Source of the DNA: Lepus europaeus
Taxonomy: Eukaryota > Chordata > Mammalia > Lagomorpha > Leporidae
Length of the DNA stretch: 64,000 bases
NCBI RefSeq assembly: GCF_033115175.1
Contig: NC_084836.1
Location: forward strand, 67,542,797-67,606,796
Direction of reading: 5' to 3'
Under the pieces are notes generated by a model. That model had not been told where the DNA came from. It did not search any database and was given only the letters and a program-made list of their open reading frames with translations. Within the stretch, counting starts at the first letter, position 1, and each line of letters begins with the position of its first letter. Shown here in pieces: positions 13,201-23,010 of this stretch. Position numbers and translations under genes: made by a program.

Positions 13201-16200
13201 GGCTGCTACTCTCCCCATCCAGCTCCCTGCTAATGGCCTGGCAAGAGCAGCGGAGGATGGCCCAAGTGCTTGGACCCCAGTACCCTCGTGGGAGACCTGG
13301 ATGGAGCTCCTGGTTTGAGTATGGCCCAGTCCTGGCTGTTAGTCACTGGAGGAGTGAACCAGTGAGTGGATGAGCTCTCGCTGTCACTGTGCCTTTGAAA
13401 ACAATGCTTCCGCTTACTTTTCTCTTCAGAATGTTTCTCTTGCTACCAGCCCACTGCACTGGTAATGAAAGCACCAAACCAGTCACTGGGAATGATAAGA
13501 ATCTGCAGGCTGACTGCTAGGTCTTTATTTCCAGAGAAAGGATATATTCAAGTACCAAAGCAACAAAACAAAACTTTGTTGCAAAATGCAGTCCCGCCTC
13601 TGCAACTGGTCAGTAAGTATCTCTCACCTAAAAGGGGAAAGCCTGCAGCTCTTAAGTTAACATGAACCTTTGTCAAAAATTAAGTTCTTGAATTTTAGGT
13701 CTTGCCAGCCCAATTTCCATTTGTCTTATGAGGTTGTTAACTCCTCTGAATATTTTAGTAACTAAGCAAGCGAAGAGTCACAAACACTTGAACAAGAATG
13801 TCCGGAGCAGTGTGATTCGTACCAGCCAAAAGGGAAATAATTCAAATGCCCCCTCCAGGCGATGATGAATGATAATACAGAATGTAATGTATCCACTCAA
13901 CAGAATATTACTTGGCAATAAAAATAAATGAGGGTTGATACATCTTACAACATGGATGTACCTTGAAGACATGCAAAAACGGAATTAATGACATTTCGGA
14001 ATCCATGAAGTTTTTCATGTTATGCATTTTCCTGTGAACCTTCTGAGGACCCTTCCATATGTATGCATTTCAAATTATCTTGCGCCAAAACTCATCTTTT
14101 ACTTGAGTGTCAAGTAAACAGCAGGAAGCTGCAGTCAGGAACTAGGTAGGGATGGAGGGCACGCCTACGTGGGACAATGGTGACTCAACTCCTAGGTCAA
14201 ACGCTGGCCTTTCTAAGCACTTTCTAAGCACCCTTACATAGTCTAGTAGAGAACAGACTAAGTCAGACTAAAAACTCTACTGTCTCAAAACCCATACTCT
14301 GGTATAGGACCCTCCTTCTCTGCGCCCAATTATTTCAACACATTTAGGATAATACCACGACGCCTTTCCCCACTCTCCAGGCATACGCAGTTTGATATTT
14401 ACACACTACTACAAAATAAGCGCCCAATGCACATTCTGCTCACCTACAAAATACTTGGAGCTTCAAAGAGAAGAGTTATAAACACATAACTAACTGTACT
14501 TTGGGAGTTTCCTTCCAGTAGGACTGCAATAAAATCTATCACAAATCTAAGATGATTTTAGTGTGCGACCTCTTAAATGTACACACACATCCCTCATCAC
14601 TTCCTGCCCGTCATGAAAACAGTGAATTCTAGGCTACTTCCAGGCTAATGTAATGGAAAACAGGAAGGATGGGCATTTGGCCCATGTGTCTCTTTGGACT
14701 CCCACGTTCTACAGCTGAACCCCAGCTTTGCTCTCCAACCCCGCTTCCAGCCACCACGCATCCCGGGAGGCAGCTCGGATGAAGGGCTCAAGCAGTTGGC
14801 TCACTGCCACCCATGTGGGAGACCCAGACTGAGTTCTCGGCTCCTGGCTTCAACTTGGCCCAGCCCTGCCCGTGGTGGGGCACTTGGGCCATCTTTCACG
14901 GCGCTCCCAGGTGCATTAGCATGGAGCTGGATGAGAAATAGAGCAGCCGGACACCTGCTCGTGTCTTGTTTCAAATAAACAAGTAAAAGGAAGGCAAATA
15001 AGTAAACAAGCTTGATATTCTAGCCAGGAAAACACAGGCCAAGGGGCAGGAAGTTCCTCTCTGTGGTCTAGTCACACCTGAGGAACAAATTAAAAAGAAA
15101 GTTATGGAAGACATACATGCTGAAAAGCCACAAAATTAATTCAAGTTCCCAAGAACTTTTGGATACACCACCACATACACACACACACCTAGTCACTGGG
15201 ACACTACTCTGGATTTGAATTTTCAAGAGTTTAGTCTCAGCCCTCTGAATCTGAGCATCCTACTCTCAGACAAACAGATGGCGGAGGGCAGGATTTGAAG
15301 ATAGGTTAATTTGTAAGGAACGAATAATGGCAATTCATGAGAGCCAGCACTGCACCCCATGAAGGAAACAGGATGCCATACAGATGGCATTTCCCAGTAT
15401 CCTGAAGATGGAAGGCCCGGGCACAGGCTTGCACGCCTATTTCCAGTTGTAAGACATCTTAAATATTAACCCGTATCAGACACTCCTGGTTCCCTACGGG
15501 TAAAGGAAGAGCAGACAAACGGCATTTTACAGATGAAGAAACTGGACGAGATCCTGGGCTCTAAGTCTAATTAAACAGTCACAGGGAAGCGAGCACCTCG
15601 GATCTCTAAGGAGTATTCCTTTAAAGAGGACAACCACAGAATGAAGTGCTCAGGTTCACCGTGTCAAGTTTCCTAGGAATTCAAACTATCCTCACTCAGC
15701 AGTCCCCTGAGGCCGAGCCCCGGCACTGCTGCAAAGGACCTGATGGCCCTCAACAGGAGAGGCCCCCAGAGCTGGGCCAGGAACTTGCAGGGAAGGGCAA
15801 GGTCCATTTCCAACAACTGGGACATCAACCACTCAAGAAAGTCAACACGCTGTGAAAAGGCTCAAGGGGAAAGGAACCTGATGAATCCCTGACCCCGCAG
15901 GGTGGCAAATCTACTTCCAAGAGCACCCTACACAGCAGCGTGGACGCGGCGCTAACGTTCCCGCGGGCCTCGGGACCACACCTGGGCTCTCAAGTCGGCA
16001 GAGAAGACTCAGGAGTCTCCCAAGATCTTGACCTTGCCCTGCTACCTGCCAACACTGTGACCTTGAACAAATGTCTCACGTTCCTCAGCTGGGACACACT
16101 GCCATCTCTCCGCATAGCCTTAAAGAGGATCAAATACGAATGCGTGGGTCATCTGTCGCGCACCACGCCAAGGACAGGTGTTCCGTTCAAAGGCACGACT

Positions 16201-17430
16201 CAATCCCCTCCACATTTTCCAAAGAACCACAACCCTCAGCTCTCTTGTAGTAACACAGCCGAACTGCTGGGCGAGAAACCAGTGTTCAGGGGCAGCAGTT
16301 CACACAGTTTTTTGCAGAATGCCGGGTTACACCAAGGGGAAGAAACTACAACCCCAAAACAAAAATGAAGGCTCCACAATGTTAGGAAGCCCAGGGCTGC
16401 TTTTCTGAGTCCCTTGGAAATCCACGCAGACTTGCACGGCCGTTAAGTCCAGCCATACACCGATTGCAGCCATTAGCAACCGTTACTTTTAATAACACTT
16501 TCTAGGAGTTGTGTAGTATCCTTTAAACAAACAAACAAACAAACAAACAAAAAAACAGGGCTAAACCCTAGCACTGGAGCCACGGAATGGAAGACCCGAT
16601 CTCCCTGACATACAGTCCGTGAGGGCGTAAAATAACACAAGGCTGGAGGAAAAGCTACGTGCCCGTCCCGGCTTCCTCTCCTCGAACACGTGGGCGCACC
16701 ACACGGCACTCCCCACCCCCAACCAACCCCAGCAGCTCCAACCGCCAATCCCGACACATGGACCCCTCGCAGGGGGCACAAAGGGGCCGGGGCCGCCCTC
16801 GAAAAGGATGCGAGCGTTCAAGTGGAAGCACTTCCCACGAGCGCCAACACAGCCGCGTCCAGGCTCCCCATCTGGGCTGCAGCGCGTGCTCTCCAGGCGC
16901 GCCGTCGCCCCTACCGCGCACGCGCACCGGCGCCAGCCCCCGCCCCTCCGCCGACTCGCGCTGGGGTTCTAACTGCCCCCCCACGCCCCTGCCCCCCACT
17001 CCCGTCCGCAACGGCCTCGTGCCCGTCAGAGATCTGGTCTGGCGTGCACCCGTCCGCGCGCCAACCGCCTCCACGCGAGCACGGTGCTCCTCGTCCAAGG
17101 AAAGGCCTCGCGCCTCCCGCGGGCCTCTCTGCGCCGCCTCCTCACTCCAATTCAAGCCAGGGTCCACCATGACTGCCCACTCCAACCTCGCGCAAACCGG
17201 GTGAGAAGGGTGTGTGGGGGGAGGGGACGGTGTCCTTCCCCTCCCCCCCAGACATCCCGAGGCCATAACCTAACGTGGCTACGCCGCCAGCCTGCCGCAG
17301 CCCCCAGATCCGAAGGGGACGGGTGCCGCCCGCTCCCCGACATCACGGAATCAGTGGATCAGGCTCGGGGGGTGGTTCCGGAGCCCGGTCCTTAGCCGCG
17401 CTCGGCCGCTCACTCACCTGAGGCCGCCAT
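1058..17430 (-). CDS. EIF4B: Eukaryotic translation initiation factor 4B, 5' part (coding exons 1-8)
   Basis: eIF4B is a cytosolic RNA-binding cofactor that stimulates the eIF4A helicase during cap-dependent ribosome recruitment. Eight exons join in frame: 17418-17430, 9568-9705, 8306-8514, 7829-7945, 6306-6360, 4471-4605, 1324-1461 and 1058-1231 (979 nt, about 326 codons). All junctions are GT-AG. The protein starts MAAS, then a lysine-rich segment, an RRM near residues 97-173 (RNP2-like AFLGNLPY, RNP1 KGFGYAEF at about 137-144) and an Asp/Arg/Tyr/Gly-rich self-association region from about 214. The sequence follows human eIF4B nearly residue for residue, with scattered changes such as E to D in VTEDSIKEFF. 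The start is the first ATG downstream of a CpG-island promoter. The C-terminal half, including the phosphorylated region and stop codon, lies left of position 1, so the gene is cut by the window and not broken. Confidence 0.97.
1324..1461 (-). CDS. EIF4B: EIF4B coding exon 7 (DRYG repeats)
   Basis: 138 nt encoding tandem YRDGYRDGYRDG units and RRDMDRYGGRDRYDD. The DNA itself is repetitive (CGGGAT/CGGTAC units). In eIF4B the DRYG region mediates self-association and eIF3 contact. Confidence 0.96.
1462..3272. other. EIF4B intron 7 unique sequence
   Basis: No repeat family is recognised from 1462 to 2800. The exon 7 acceptor and its pyrimidine tract lie at the left edge. No conserved RNA or extra exon was recognised. 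Confidence 0.5.
3282..3581 (-). mobile_element. Young CSINE in EIF4B intron 6
   Basis: The minus-strand element is bounded by perfect ACATGTATC target duplications (3273-3281 and 3582-3590). Confidence 0.92.
3930..4115 (+). repeat. L2 3'-end relic
   Basis: Text such as TTGTTTACTGCTGTCCTCAG and CAGTGTCTGGCCCGAGGT follows the L2 3' end. A plus-strand AATAAA at 4020 belongs to this ancient repeat region and not to a gene. Confidence 0.5.
4471..4605 (-). CDS. EIF4B: EIF4B coding exon 6
   Basis: 135 nt from DRDDRSFGRDRNRDSDKTD to YPPRRGDDSFGD, the start of the DRYG-rich region. Acceptor TCTAG, donor ACA|GTAAGT. Confidence 0.96.
4880..5217 (-). mobile_element. Young CSINE
   Basis: Poly-T plus GACAGGCGGAGTGGACAGTG start, ending GCCACGGCGCCGGC, with GCAATTTCT duplications on both sides. 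An older SINE remnant (about 4725-4865) abuts on the left. Confidence 0.92.
5505..5850 (-). mobile_element. CSINE
   Basis: Minus-strand copy: TTTTTATTTGAAAGTCAGAG through GGGATGCCGGCCCCC and a degraded 5' end. Confidence 0.85.
5945..6232 (+). mobile_element. CSINE
   Basis: Plus-strand copy ending TTTCAAATAAACCAATCTTTAA about 70 bp from EIF4B exon 5. It has lost part of its promoter region. Confidence 0.85.
6306..6360 (-). CDS. EIF4B: EIF4B coding exon 5
   Basis: 55 nt encoding SLGNRRIRVDVADQAQDK, the last RRM strand. A tempting second AG (TTTAG|GTAAC) lies inside the exon. The upstream CTCAG acceptor is chosen because it keeps S-L-G and the reading frame. Confidence 0.94.
6960..7282 (-). 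mobile_element. Young CSINE with (TTA)n tail
   Basis: The tail has become an ATT triplet microsatellite. It ends CCGCGGCGCCAGCCCC. Imperfect duplications around TTACATTATTA flank it. Confidence 0.9.
7829..7945 (-). CDS. EIF4B: EIF4B coding exon 4 (RNP1 exon)
   Basis: 117 nt, 39 codons in phase 0 from ISAVRLPREP to LSALSLNEE. It carries RNP1 KGFGYAEF. Donor GAG|GTAAAA. Confidence 0.96.
8306..8514 (-). CDS. EIF4B: EIF4B coding exon 3
   Basis: 209 nt from VSTTWHSNDDD to FFRGLN, including the first RRM strand and RNP2-like AFLGNLPY. It ends in phase 0 at AAT|GTAAG. Confidence 0.96.
8815..8910 (+). repeat. MIR-like relic
   Basis: CAATGCTGTGAGGTTGTTCC and the following GATTCAAACTTGGGCCC pattern resemble a mammalian MIR. 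It is old and degraded. Confidence 0.4.
9568..9705 (-). CDS. EIF4B: EIF4B coding exon 2
   Basis: 138 nt encoding the basic KKKNKKGK stretch, TISLTDFLAEDGG and the PVSWADETDDLEGD motif. Acceptor ACAG and donor ATG|GTAATT are clear. Confidence 0.96.
9797..10040 (-). mobile_element. Old CSINE
   Basis: Minus-strand copy of the older subfamily (AAAGAGCTCCTCTCTACTGG, AAGCTGGAGTCAGG). It lies in EIF4B intron 1, about 100 bp from exon 2. Confidence 0.75.
10410..10515 (+). repeat. MIR-like relic
   Basis: Pattern GAAAACTAAG...GAGAGGTTAAAGATCAC...GGTCACATGGCAGAGCTAGC matches the MIR core. Confidence 0.55.
11540..11770 (-). mobile_element. CSINE, interrupted or truncated
   Basis: Minus-strand CSINE with an internal deletion between the CCCAAGTACTTG block and the CCATATGGGAT block. 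The next CSINE follows directly. Confidence 0.75.
11781..12088 (-). mobile_element. CSINE
   Basis: Complete minus-strand copy flanked by GGCATCTTT and TGGTATCTTTCC. Confidence 0.88.
12326..12493 (+). mobile_element. Short CSINE
   Basis: Plus-strand copy with its middle deleted (jump from GCTAATGCACC to CATTTGGGGACTGAACC). A15 tail and TTCAG on both sides. Confidence 0.8.
12785..13008 (+). repeat. MER20 (hAT-type DNA transposon relic)
   Basis: The order GGACATTTCAGGCTGGATGA, GGGGTGTCCTGTGC, then GCCCCTTGGTTGAAAACCAC follows MER20 from end to end. It lies in EIF4B intron 1. Confidence 0.7.
13143..13402 (+). mobile_element. Older CSINE
   Basis: Plus-strand copy from AGGGCTGGCACTGTAGCC to TGTGCCTTTGAAAAC. 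The tail is nearly lost. Confidence 0.8.
13785..13985 (+). repeat. L1 ORF2 3'-end relic
   Basis: CAACAGAATATTACTTGGCAATAAAAATAAATGAG and ACAACATGGATGTACCTTGAAGACAT follow the conserved L1 ORF2 3' end (read here in pieces). Multiple stops, so inactive. Confidence 0.7.
13990..16500. other. EIF4B intron 1, repeat-poor part
   Basis: Mostly unique AT-moderate DNA apart from the chimeric CSINE at 14.7-15.0 kb and MIR-like remnants near 15525-15580 and 16025-16140. No exon with sensible splice sites was recognised. Confidence 0.4.
14735..14992 (+). mobile_element. Chimeric CSINE fragments
   Basis: A plus-strand CSINE 5'/middle part is followed at about 14880 by a minus-strand middle part (CACTTGGGCCATCTTTCACG). 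It ends TTTCAAATAAACAAG. It looks like two fragments joined head to head. Confidence 0.55.
16527..16557. repeat. (CAAA)n microsatellite
   Basis: Seven or so tandem CAAA units followed by an A-run, just left of the EIF4B CpG island. Confidence 0.85.
17418..17430 (-). CDS. EIF4B: EIF4B coding exon 1
   Basis: Thirteen coding nucleotides (M-A-A-S plus one base) in context AACATGG, followed by donor CAG|GTGAGTG. The first intron is about 7.7 kb. Confidence 0.95.
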
Positions 17431-17452
17431 GTTGGGAGAGGGAGAGAGAACG
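17431..17452 (-). promoter_or_regulatory. EIF4B: Pyrimidine-rich EIF4B leader, possible 5'TOP
   Basis: On the minus strand the bases just before ATG read TTCTCTCTCCCTCTCCC then AAC. Translation-machinery mRNAs often begin with a C plus a pyrimidine tract (TOP), which makes them mTOR-sensitive. The exact cap site is not visible, so TOP status is inferred. Confidence 0.5.
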
Positions 17453-17472
17453 CAAAGGACCCGGATGAGGCA

Positions 17473-17482
17473 ATCACGTGAT
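17473..17482. promoter_or_regulatory. EIF4B: Palindromic E-box in EIF4B promoter
   Basis: ATCACGTGAT is a 10-bp palindrome around CACGTG about 45 bp upstream of the start codon. It is a candidate site for MYC/MAX, USF or MiT/TFE factors. Confidence 0.55.
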
Positions 17483-17879
17483 TAGAGCGGGCGCGTCGGG
17501 CTAGGAGACGCGAAACTGGAAGGGGGGGCGGGGAGGTGAGGACGGAGGCAGGAGGCGGGGCAGCGCTGCTGTAGGTTCGTAAAGCAGCGCGAGGAGGTGG
17601 CGCGCCGTCCGACGGGAAGACCTGCGCGACATGTGGCCAAAGGGGTGGAGCCTGGGTTGTCGCGAAACCCTCCTCGCTTTACGTAGGGCTACGTGCGCAA
17701 GCGGGGCAGGCTCGGAGCCCGGGGCTGGGTCTCGCGAGGCGCTAACTTCCGGCCTGCGCGGAAGGCGGGCGCTCGGGGCGGGGCTTCCGGGTGCCGCCCG
17801 TTCCGGCCGGAATCGTGGCGCGCTGGAACGCGGAATGGGTGTGCCGGGGTGGGTTTACTGGGAGGGAAGGTTCTGAGTA

Positions 17880-19030
17880 TCTTTAAAAACAAAACAAGAA
17901 CAACAACAAAACTCTCTTTTTGTAGAGGCAAAGCGAACCGGACGTCCCTTGTGCGGATGATTTTAATTTAGGCTTGTTCGGAAGCTATAAGCAGGCGACA
18001 AGCAATTGTCTCCACCTTGTCCTTAGTGGCTGCGTTCAGACCCAGGCCGTTGAGCTTTCGCAGCCGTGCGAAATCTAAGTGATGCTGCGTTTTATCACGT
18101 ACTGGAATTTCATCCCGTAAAAGTTTGCACTGGGCACCAACCGTGAGCCCAGGCTGTGCACACTGGAAACCATGCGCACTCTGCAGGAAATTAAAATAGC
18201 TGACGCAAGAAGAGGTGGTCTGGTGCTATTCGGGTTGCACGGGGCAGGCGGGCTGGATTTTGTAAATGACAAGCAGCCCACTCTGCGGAGACCGAGGAAA
18301 GCCGGCGGGGTCCAGGGCTCCAGCGCAGGGCACGTCTTGTGCAGGTGGAGCGATTTACGGACTGGCAGCTGGAGTGTGATGGGGGAGGCGGGGAGTGAAG
18401 TTTGGGATGGGGTTTGGGGGCGGGGGGACTTTGTGAACCGGGTTGGGTTGGGCTGGGAAAGCATGGGCAGTTTTCAGCAGGGCGGAAGGATTACTTAGGA
18501 TCTTGGGGTAAGTGTTGGTTATATGAGCCTATAGCAGGTATCTGTGCTCTGAGTCAGACTCACAGCTGCGAATTACCCGGCTGCGATCATGGATGAGAAA
18601 GGCCAGTTGGAAGGTGAGGGCTGCAGGGACCGCACGCCTTTGCATGGGCTCCAGGCACTCTTACAAAGAGAACTCCCCAAGTGTTTGCCATAAATAGGGT
18701 TGACCTGGATAGCAAAGCCCGGGGTGCAGCTGGTTTGGAGAGGGTGTGTGGGCTTGTCTTGGCCCCGTTGACGTTTGAGGTGTCTCCACCGTGCTCACGA
18801 ATCACCTGGAGAGTTTGTTAAACGTCGGATTCCGGTTCATAAAGGCTAGGGGGGAGGCTCGAGGTTCTGTGTAGTGATTTGGATCACTGACGTGGCGTGA
18901 AAGCCGAGAATTTTCATGAAGACTGTTGAATTCAAAATTAAGTTGGCCGGTGGAGGCAGCAGATTTCGGAAATTTCAGAGAAAAGCCAAATAAAATAAGG
19001 ATGTATGGGATTGGGAGAGACTTAAAGGTG
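17880..19030. other. Unique DNA upstream of EIF4B with a MER5A-like relic
   Basis: AATCACCTGGAGAGTTTGTTA at 18800-18820 follows MER5A. The rest is unique, GC-moderate sequence with no recognised gene. Confidence 0.4.
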
Positions 19031-19034
19031 CAGA

Positions 19035-19200
19035 GCACCAAAAATGTCCCATGCTATGCCAAACACTGAACAAGCTATTTAGTTCCCATAGAGGCCCTAC
19101 GAGGTTGGATTCACTAATCTCCTTTTTACATAATGGCCTTGCAACTCAGAAACAGCTGGTACCTGACCCAAGGGCATACAGCCAGCAAGGGGGAGTGGCC
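19035..19200 (+). repeat. MIR-like relic
   Basis: Pattern of CCCTACGAGGTTGGATTCACTA...GACCCAAGGGCATACAGCC...GGGAGTGGCCCAGGC matches MIR. Confidence 0.55.
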
Positions 19201-19292
19201 CAGGCGGAGGCACTGAGCGTCTGTCAGTGAGGTCTGTGGATCAGGTCCATGTTCCAACCAGTTTCCAAGGGGCTTCTTGAAAATAAAACTCT

Positions 19293-19920
19293 TGGGGCCG
19301 GGCGCTGTGGTGTACCTGGTAAAGCCACCGCCTGCAGTGCTGGTATCCAATATGCACCGGTTCTAGTCCCCACTGCTCCACTTCTGATCCAGCTCTCTGC
19401 TATGGCCTGGGAAAGCAGTGGAGGATGGCCGAAGTCCTTGGGCACTTGCACCTAGGTGGGAGACCCAGAAGAAGCTCCTGGCCTCGGATCAGCTCAGCTG
19501 TGGCCAACTGGGGAGTGAACCAGCCGATGGAAGACCTCTCTTTCTCTCTGCCTCTCCTCTGACCTTTAAATAAATAAATAAATCTTTTTTTTTTTTTTTT
19601 GGACAGGCAGAGTGGATAGTGAGAGAGAGAGACAGAGAGAAAGGCCTTCCTTTTTGCCGTTGGTTCACCCTCCAATGGCCGCTGCGGCCAGCACATCTCG
19701 CTGATCTGAAGCCAGGAGCCAGGGTGCAGGGCCCAAGAACTTGGGCCATCCTCCACTGCCTTCCCGGACCATAGCAGAGAGCTGGCCTGGAAGAGGGGCA
19801 ACCGGGATAGAATCCGGTGCCCTGACCGGGACTAGAACCCGGTGTGCCAGCGCCGCAAGGTGGAGGATTAGTCTGTTAAGCCATGGCGCCGGCCTAATAA
19901 ATAAATCTTAAAAAAAAAAT
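19293..19920 (+). mobile_element. CSINE with a second CSINE in its tail
   Basis: Plus-strand CSINE whose AAATAAATAAATAAATCT tail is split by a minus-strand young CSINE (19585-19895). The outer duplication is AACTCTT. Confidence 0.88.
19585..19895 (-). mobile_element. Young CSINE nested in a CSINE tail
   Basis: Complete young copy (GGACAGGCAGAGTGGATAGT ... CCATGGCGCCGGCC). TAATAAATAAATCTT repeats the host tail on the far side. Confidence 0.9.
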
Positions 19921-20005
19921 AGAACTCTTTTCCACCTCTTTCTCTCCTTCTCTCTGTAACTTTACCTCTCAAATAAATAAAATCCTAAACAAAACAAAAC
20001 AAAAC

Positions 20006-20300
20006 TGGGGCCAGCACTGTGGCGTAGTTGGCTAAGCCTCTGCCTGCAGTGCAGGCATCCCATTTGGGCGCTGGTTTGAGTCCTGGCTGCTCTTCTTCCA
20101 ATACAGCTCTCTGCTATGGCCTGGGAAAGCAGCAGATAGATAGCCCAAGTCCTTGGGCCTCTGCACCCATGTGGGAGATCCAGATGGAATTCCAGACTCC
20201 TGGCTTCAGCCTGGTGCAACCCCAACATTGCGGCCATTTGGGGGAGTGAACCAGTGGATGGAAGATTTCTGTCTCTGTTACTGTGTCTTTCAAATAAATA
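20006..20300 (+). mobile_element. CSINE
   Basis: Complete plus-strand copy from CTGGGGCCAGCACTGTGGCG to TTTCAAATAAATATA. It sits immediately before an L1 relic. A short older CSINE tail (19935-20000) precedes it. Confidence 0.88.
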
Positions 20301-20599
20301 TATTTTTTAAAAAATGTAGCACATATGTACAGTGGAATATTATTCAGCCTTAAAAAAGGAGATCCTGCCATTCGAGACAACACAGGTGCAGGTGGAGGAC
20401 GTGGCACCAGATGTAGAAAGACATTTAACTGCAGGATCTCACAACTGGAATCTTCACGTTGAACTCAGAGTAGAAGCGTGGTTGCCAGGGCCTGGAATGT
20501 GGGGGGAATAGGGAAGATGCTGGTGGAAGGGCACAGCTTTGAGCTCTGGCCTCCTAATGTACAGCCTGGTCCCTGCAGCCCTGCAGTTACTAACACTGT

Positions 20600-20905
20600 G
20601 TTGGGGGTGGGTGTTTAGCCGAGTGGTTAGGACGTTTGTTAAGACACCTGCGACCCGTGTCAGTAGCTGGCTGCAGCCCTGATCCCAGCTTCCTGCCGGT
20701 GCACATCCTGGGAGGCAGTGGGAGTGGCTGCAGTGTTGGGGGCCCTGCCACCCACGTGGGAGACCTGGATTGAGTTTCTTGCTCCCAGTTTTGGCCCAGC
20801 TCAACCCTGGTCATTGTGGGCGTTTGGGGAGTGAACCAACAGATGGGGGCTCTGTCCCTGTTCATCTATCCCCCTCCCAAAAAATACATAAATAAACAGC
20901 AATTT
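20600..20905 (+). mobile_element. Old CSINE inside the L1 relic
   Basis: Older subfamily (GTGGGTGTTTAGCCGAGTGG, GGTTAGGACG) ending AATACATAAATAAAC. Confidence 0.8.
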
Positions 20906-21222
20906 TTAAAGATTTATTTGAAAGAGTTACAGAGAGAGGTAGAGACAGAGAGAGAGGTCTTCCATGCGCTGGTTCACTCCCCAAACGGCCGCAGTGGCCA
21001 GAGCTGAGCTGACCTGAAGTCAGGAGCCAGGAGCTTCTTCCAGGTCTCCCACGTGGGTGCAGGGCCCAAGGACTTGGGCCATCTGCTGCTGCTTTCCCAG
21101 GCCATAGCAGAGAGCTGGATCGGAAGTGGAACAGCCGGGACTCAAACTGGCGCCCATATGGGATGATGGAAGCGCTTCAGATCAGGGCTTTAACCCGCTG
21201 TGCCACAGCACAGGCCCCATAA
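20906..21222 (-). mobile_element. CSINE abutting the old CSINE tail
   Basis: Complete minus-strand copy, AAAGATTTATTTGAAAGAG to GCCACAGCACAGGCCCC. ATAAATAACAATTT after it echoes the host tail. Confidence 0.88.
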
Positions 21223-21554
21223 ATAACAATTTAAAAAACCATGTTGTAAACTTGAGAGTACTAAGAGAGTAGATCTTAAGTATCCTCACTACATAGGTAT
21301 AAACACACATGTGGTAATTATGTCGCTAATGGACATATTAGCTTGATTGTGGTCTTAATTTTATAATGTATAAATATATTATCAAAGCATCTGATGATAT
21401 ACTATAAATATATACAATTGCTTGTTAATTAGATCTCAAAAAGTTAGAAGAACAAAACAAACCACTGGTGGCTTCTTTCATAATAAGACACAAAAGATTC
21501 CCTTCTTTGTTGTATTTGCAGCCAAGAGATGTTTGGAAACTAAGTTAAAGCAGA

Positions 21555-21790
21555 CGCCAGGGTGCTTGGCAGTGGTTGAAATGCCAGGAGAACCTGGGTT
21601 TGAGTCCTGGCTCTGCTCTTGATTCCAGCTTCCTGCTAACGCTCACCCTTGGGAGGCAGAAGATGATGACCCCAGTGGTTGGGGCCCTGCCACCCAGGGA
21701 CAACCTGGTTTGAGTTGCTGGCTGCAGAGGGTTTGGAGAATAAACCTGTGGACACCAGCTTTTTGTCTGTCCTTGTCTACTTCTTAAAAA
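21555..21790 (+). mobile_element. Old CSINE
   Basis: Older-subfamily plus copy (GCTTGGCAGTGGTTGAAATG, GGTTTGAGTCCTGG). Confidence 0.75.
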
Positions 21791-21802
21791 GTTGTTTTTT
21801 AA

Positions 21803-21847
21803 AAAAGATTTATCTATTTATTTGAAAGGCAGAGCTACAGAGAGGCA

Positions 21848-21892
<45 letters not shown>

Positions 21893-22152
21893 TCTTCCAT
21901 CTGCTGGTTCACTCCCCATATGGCCGCAATGGCTGGAGCTGTGCCAATCAGAAGCCAGAAATCAGGAGCTTCTTCCAGGTTTCCCATGTGGGTACAGAGG
22001 CCCAAGTACCTGGGCTATCTTCCACTGCTTTCTCAGGCCATAGCAGAGAGCCGGATCGGAAGTGGAGCAGCCAGGACTTGAACTGGCACCCATGTGGGAT
22101 GCCGGCACTGCAGGCGGCAGCTTTGCCCGCTATGCCACAGTGCTGCCCCCCT
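21803..22152 (-). mobile_element. CSINE with expanded (GA)n
   Basis: Minus-strand copy whose internal CT stretch has grown to about 20 GA units (21850-21889), a probable polymorphic microsatellite. Confidence 0.88.
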
Positions 22153-22594
22153 CTTCCACTTTGAAGAACCTCTGAGATACACTTGGGGTAACCAGTTATG
22201 CTCTCTCTATCATGAAGTCATCCGGTTAGCAACCTCAATTCCCTGCAGCCAGGTGACAAACCATGTTGACAGGCTCCAGCGATCCTGACTGGGACATCTC
22301 TGGGGGACCATTCCTCTATTGAACATGGAGGGGCTGTGGCAGAATCTAGCATTTCCATGACATTCACAACATCCAGGATACGATAATGTTCCGTGCATCA
22401 GGAACGTGGACAGGACAACAGAGGCTCCGGTGTTGAAATGATTTGGCAAGGGCTTTAGTGCCATTATTTTAACTGTGCTCATTGAGATCAAGAACACAGG
22501 TGAATAGCAGGTGAAAAGGTAGGATGTTGCAGTGGGCACTGGAATCTGTAAAAAGAAACAGACCAGAATTCTAGCATTCTAGAACTGGAAGTGC

Positions 22595-23010
22595 AGCGTA
22601 GGGGCTAGGATGCCCACACACCACATCAGAATGCCTGATGTGCCTCTGGCTTGTGACTCCAGCTTCCTGCTACAGTGTAGTCCTTGGGAGACAGCAGGTG
22701 ATGACTTAAGAGTTTGGGTTCCTGCCACCAATTTGGGAGACCTGAATTAAGTTCTAAGTCCCTGGCTATGGCCTGGCCCAGTCCCAGCTGTTATGGGTAT
22801 TTGGGAGAGTGAACCACAGGGCTGGTGCTGTGGTGTAGTGGGTAAAGGCACCACCTCCAGTGCTGGCATCCAATATGGGTGCTGGTTAGAGATCCAGTTC
22901 TCTGCTATGGCCTGGGAAAGCAATAGAGGATGGTCCAAGTTCTTGGGCCCCTGCACCCTCATGGGACCCAGAAGAAGCTCCTGGCTCCTGGCTTTGGATC
23001 TAGCCGTTGC
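22595..23010 (+). mobile_element. Two plus-strand CSINEs in tandem
   Basis: An older copy (22595-22818) is followed by a younger one (22819-23010) truncated after GGCTTTGGATCTAGCCGTTG. Confidence 0.75.

Larger units (their letters stand above)
16650..17860. promoter_or_regulatory. EIF4B: CpG island covering the EIF4B promoter and exon 1
   Basis: The stretch is strongly GC- and CpG-rich, in contrast to the AT-richer intron on its left. There is no TATA box near the start codon. ETS-type CTTCCGG sites (about 17747 and 17785) and NRF1-like TGCGCA motifs (about 17691) lie upstream. This is typical of a housekeeping translation-factor promoter. Confidence 0.85.
20305..21470 (+). repeat. L1 3'-end relic split by two SINEs
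   Basis: GTGGAATATTATTCAGCCTT (20331-20350) begins the L1 ORF2 end and 3'UTR. After the SINE pair (20600-21225) it resumes with AAACTTGAGAGTACTAAGAG and ACAATTGCTTGTTAATTAGA, matching the L1 3' terminus. Confidence 0.75.
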
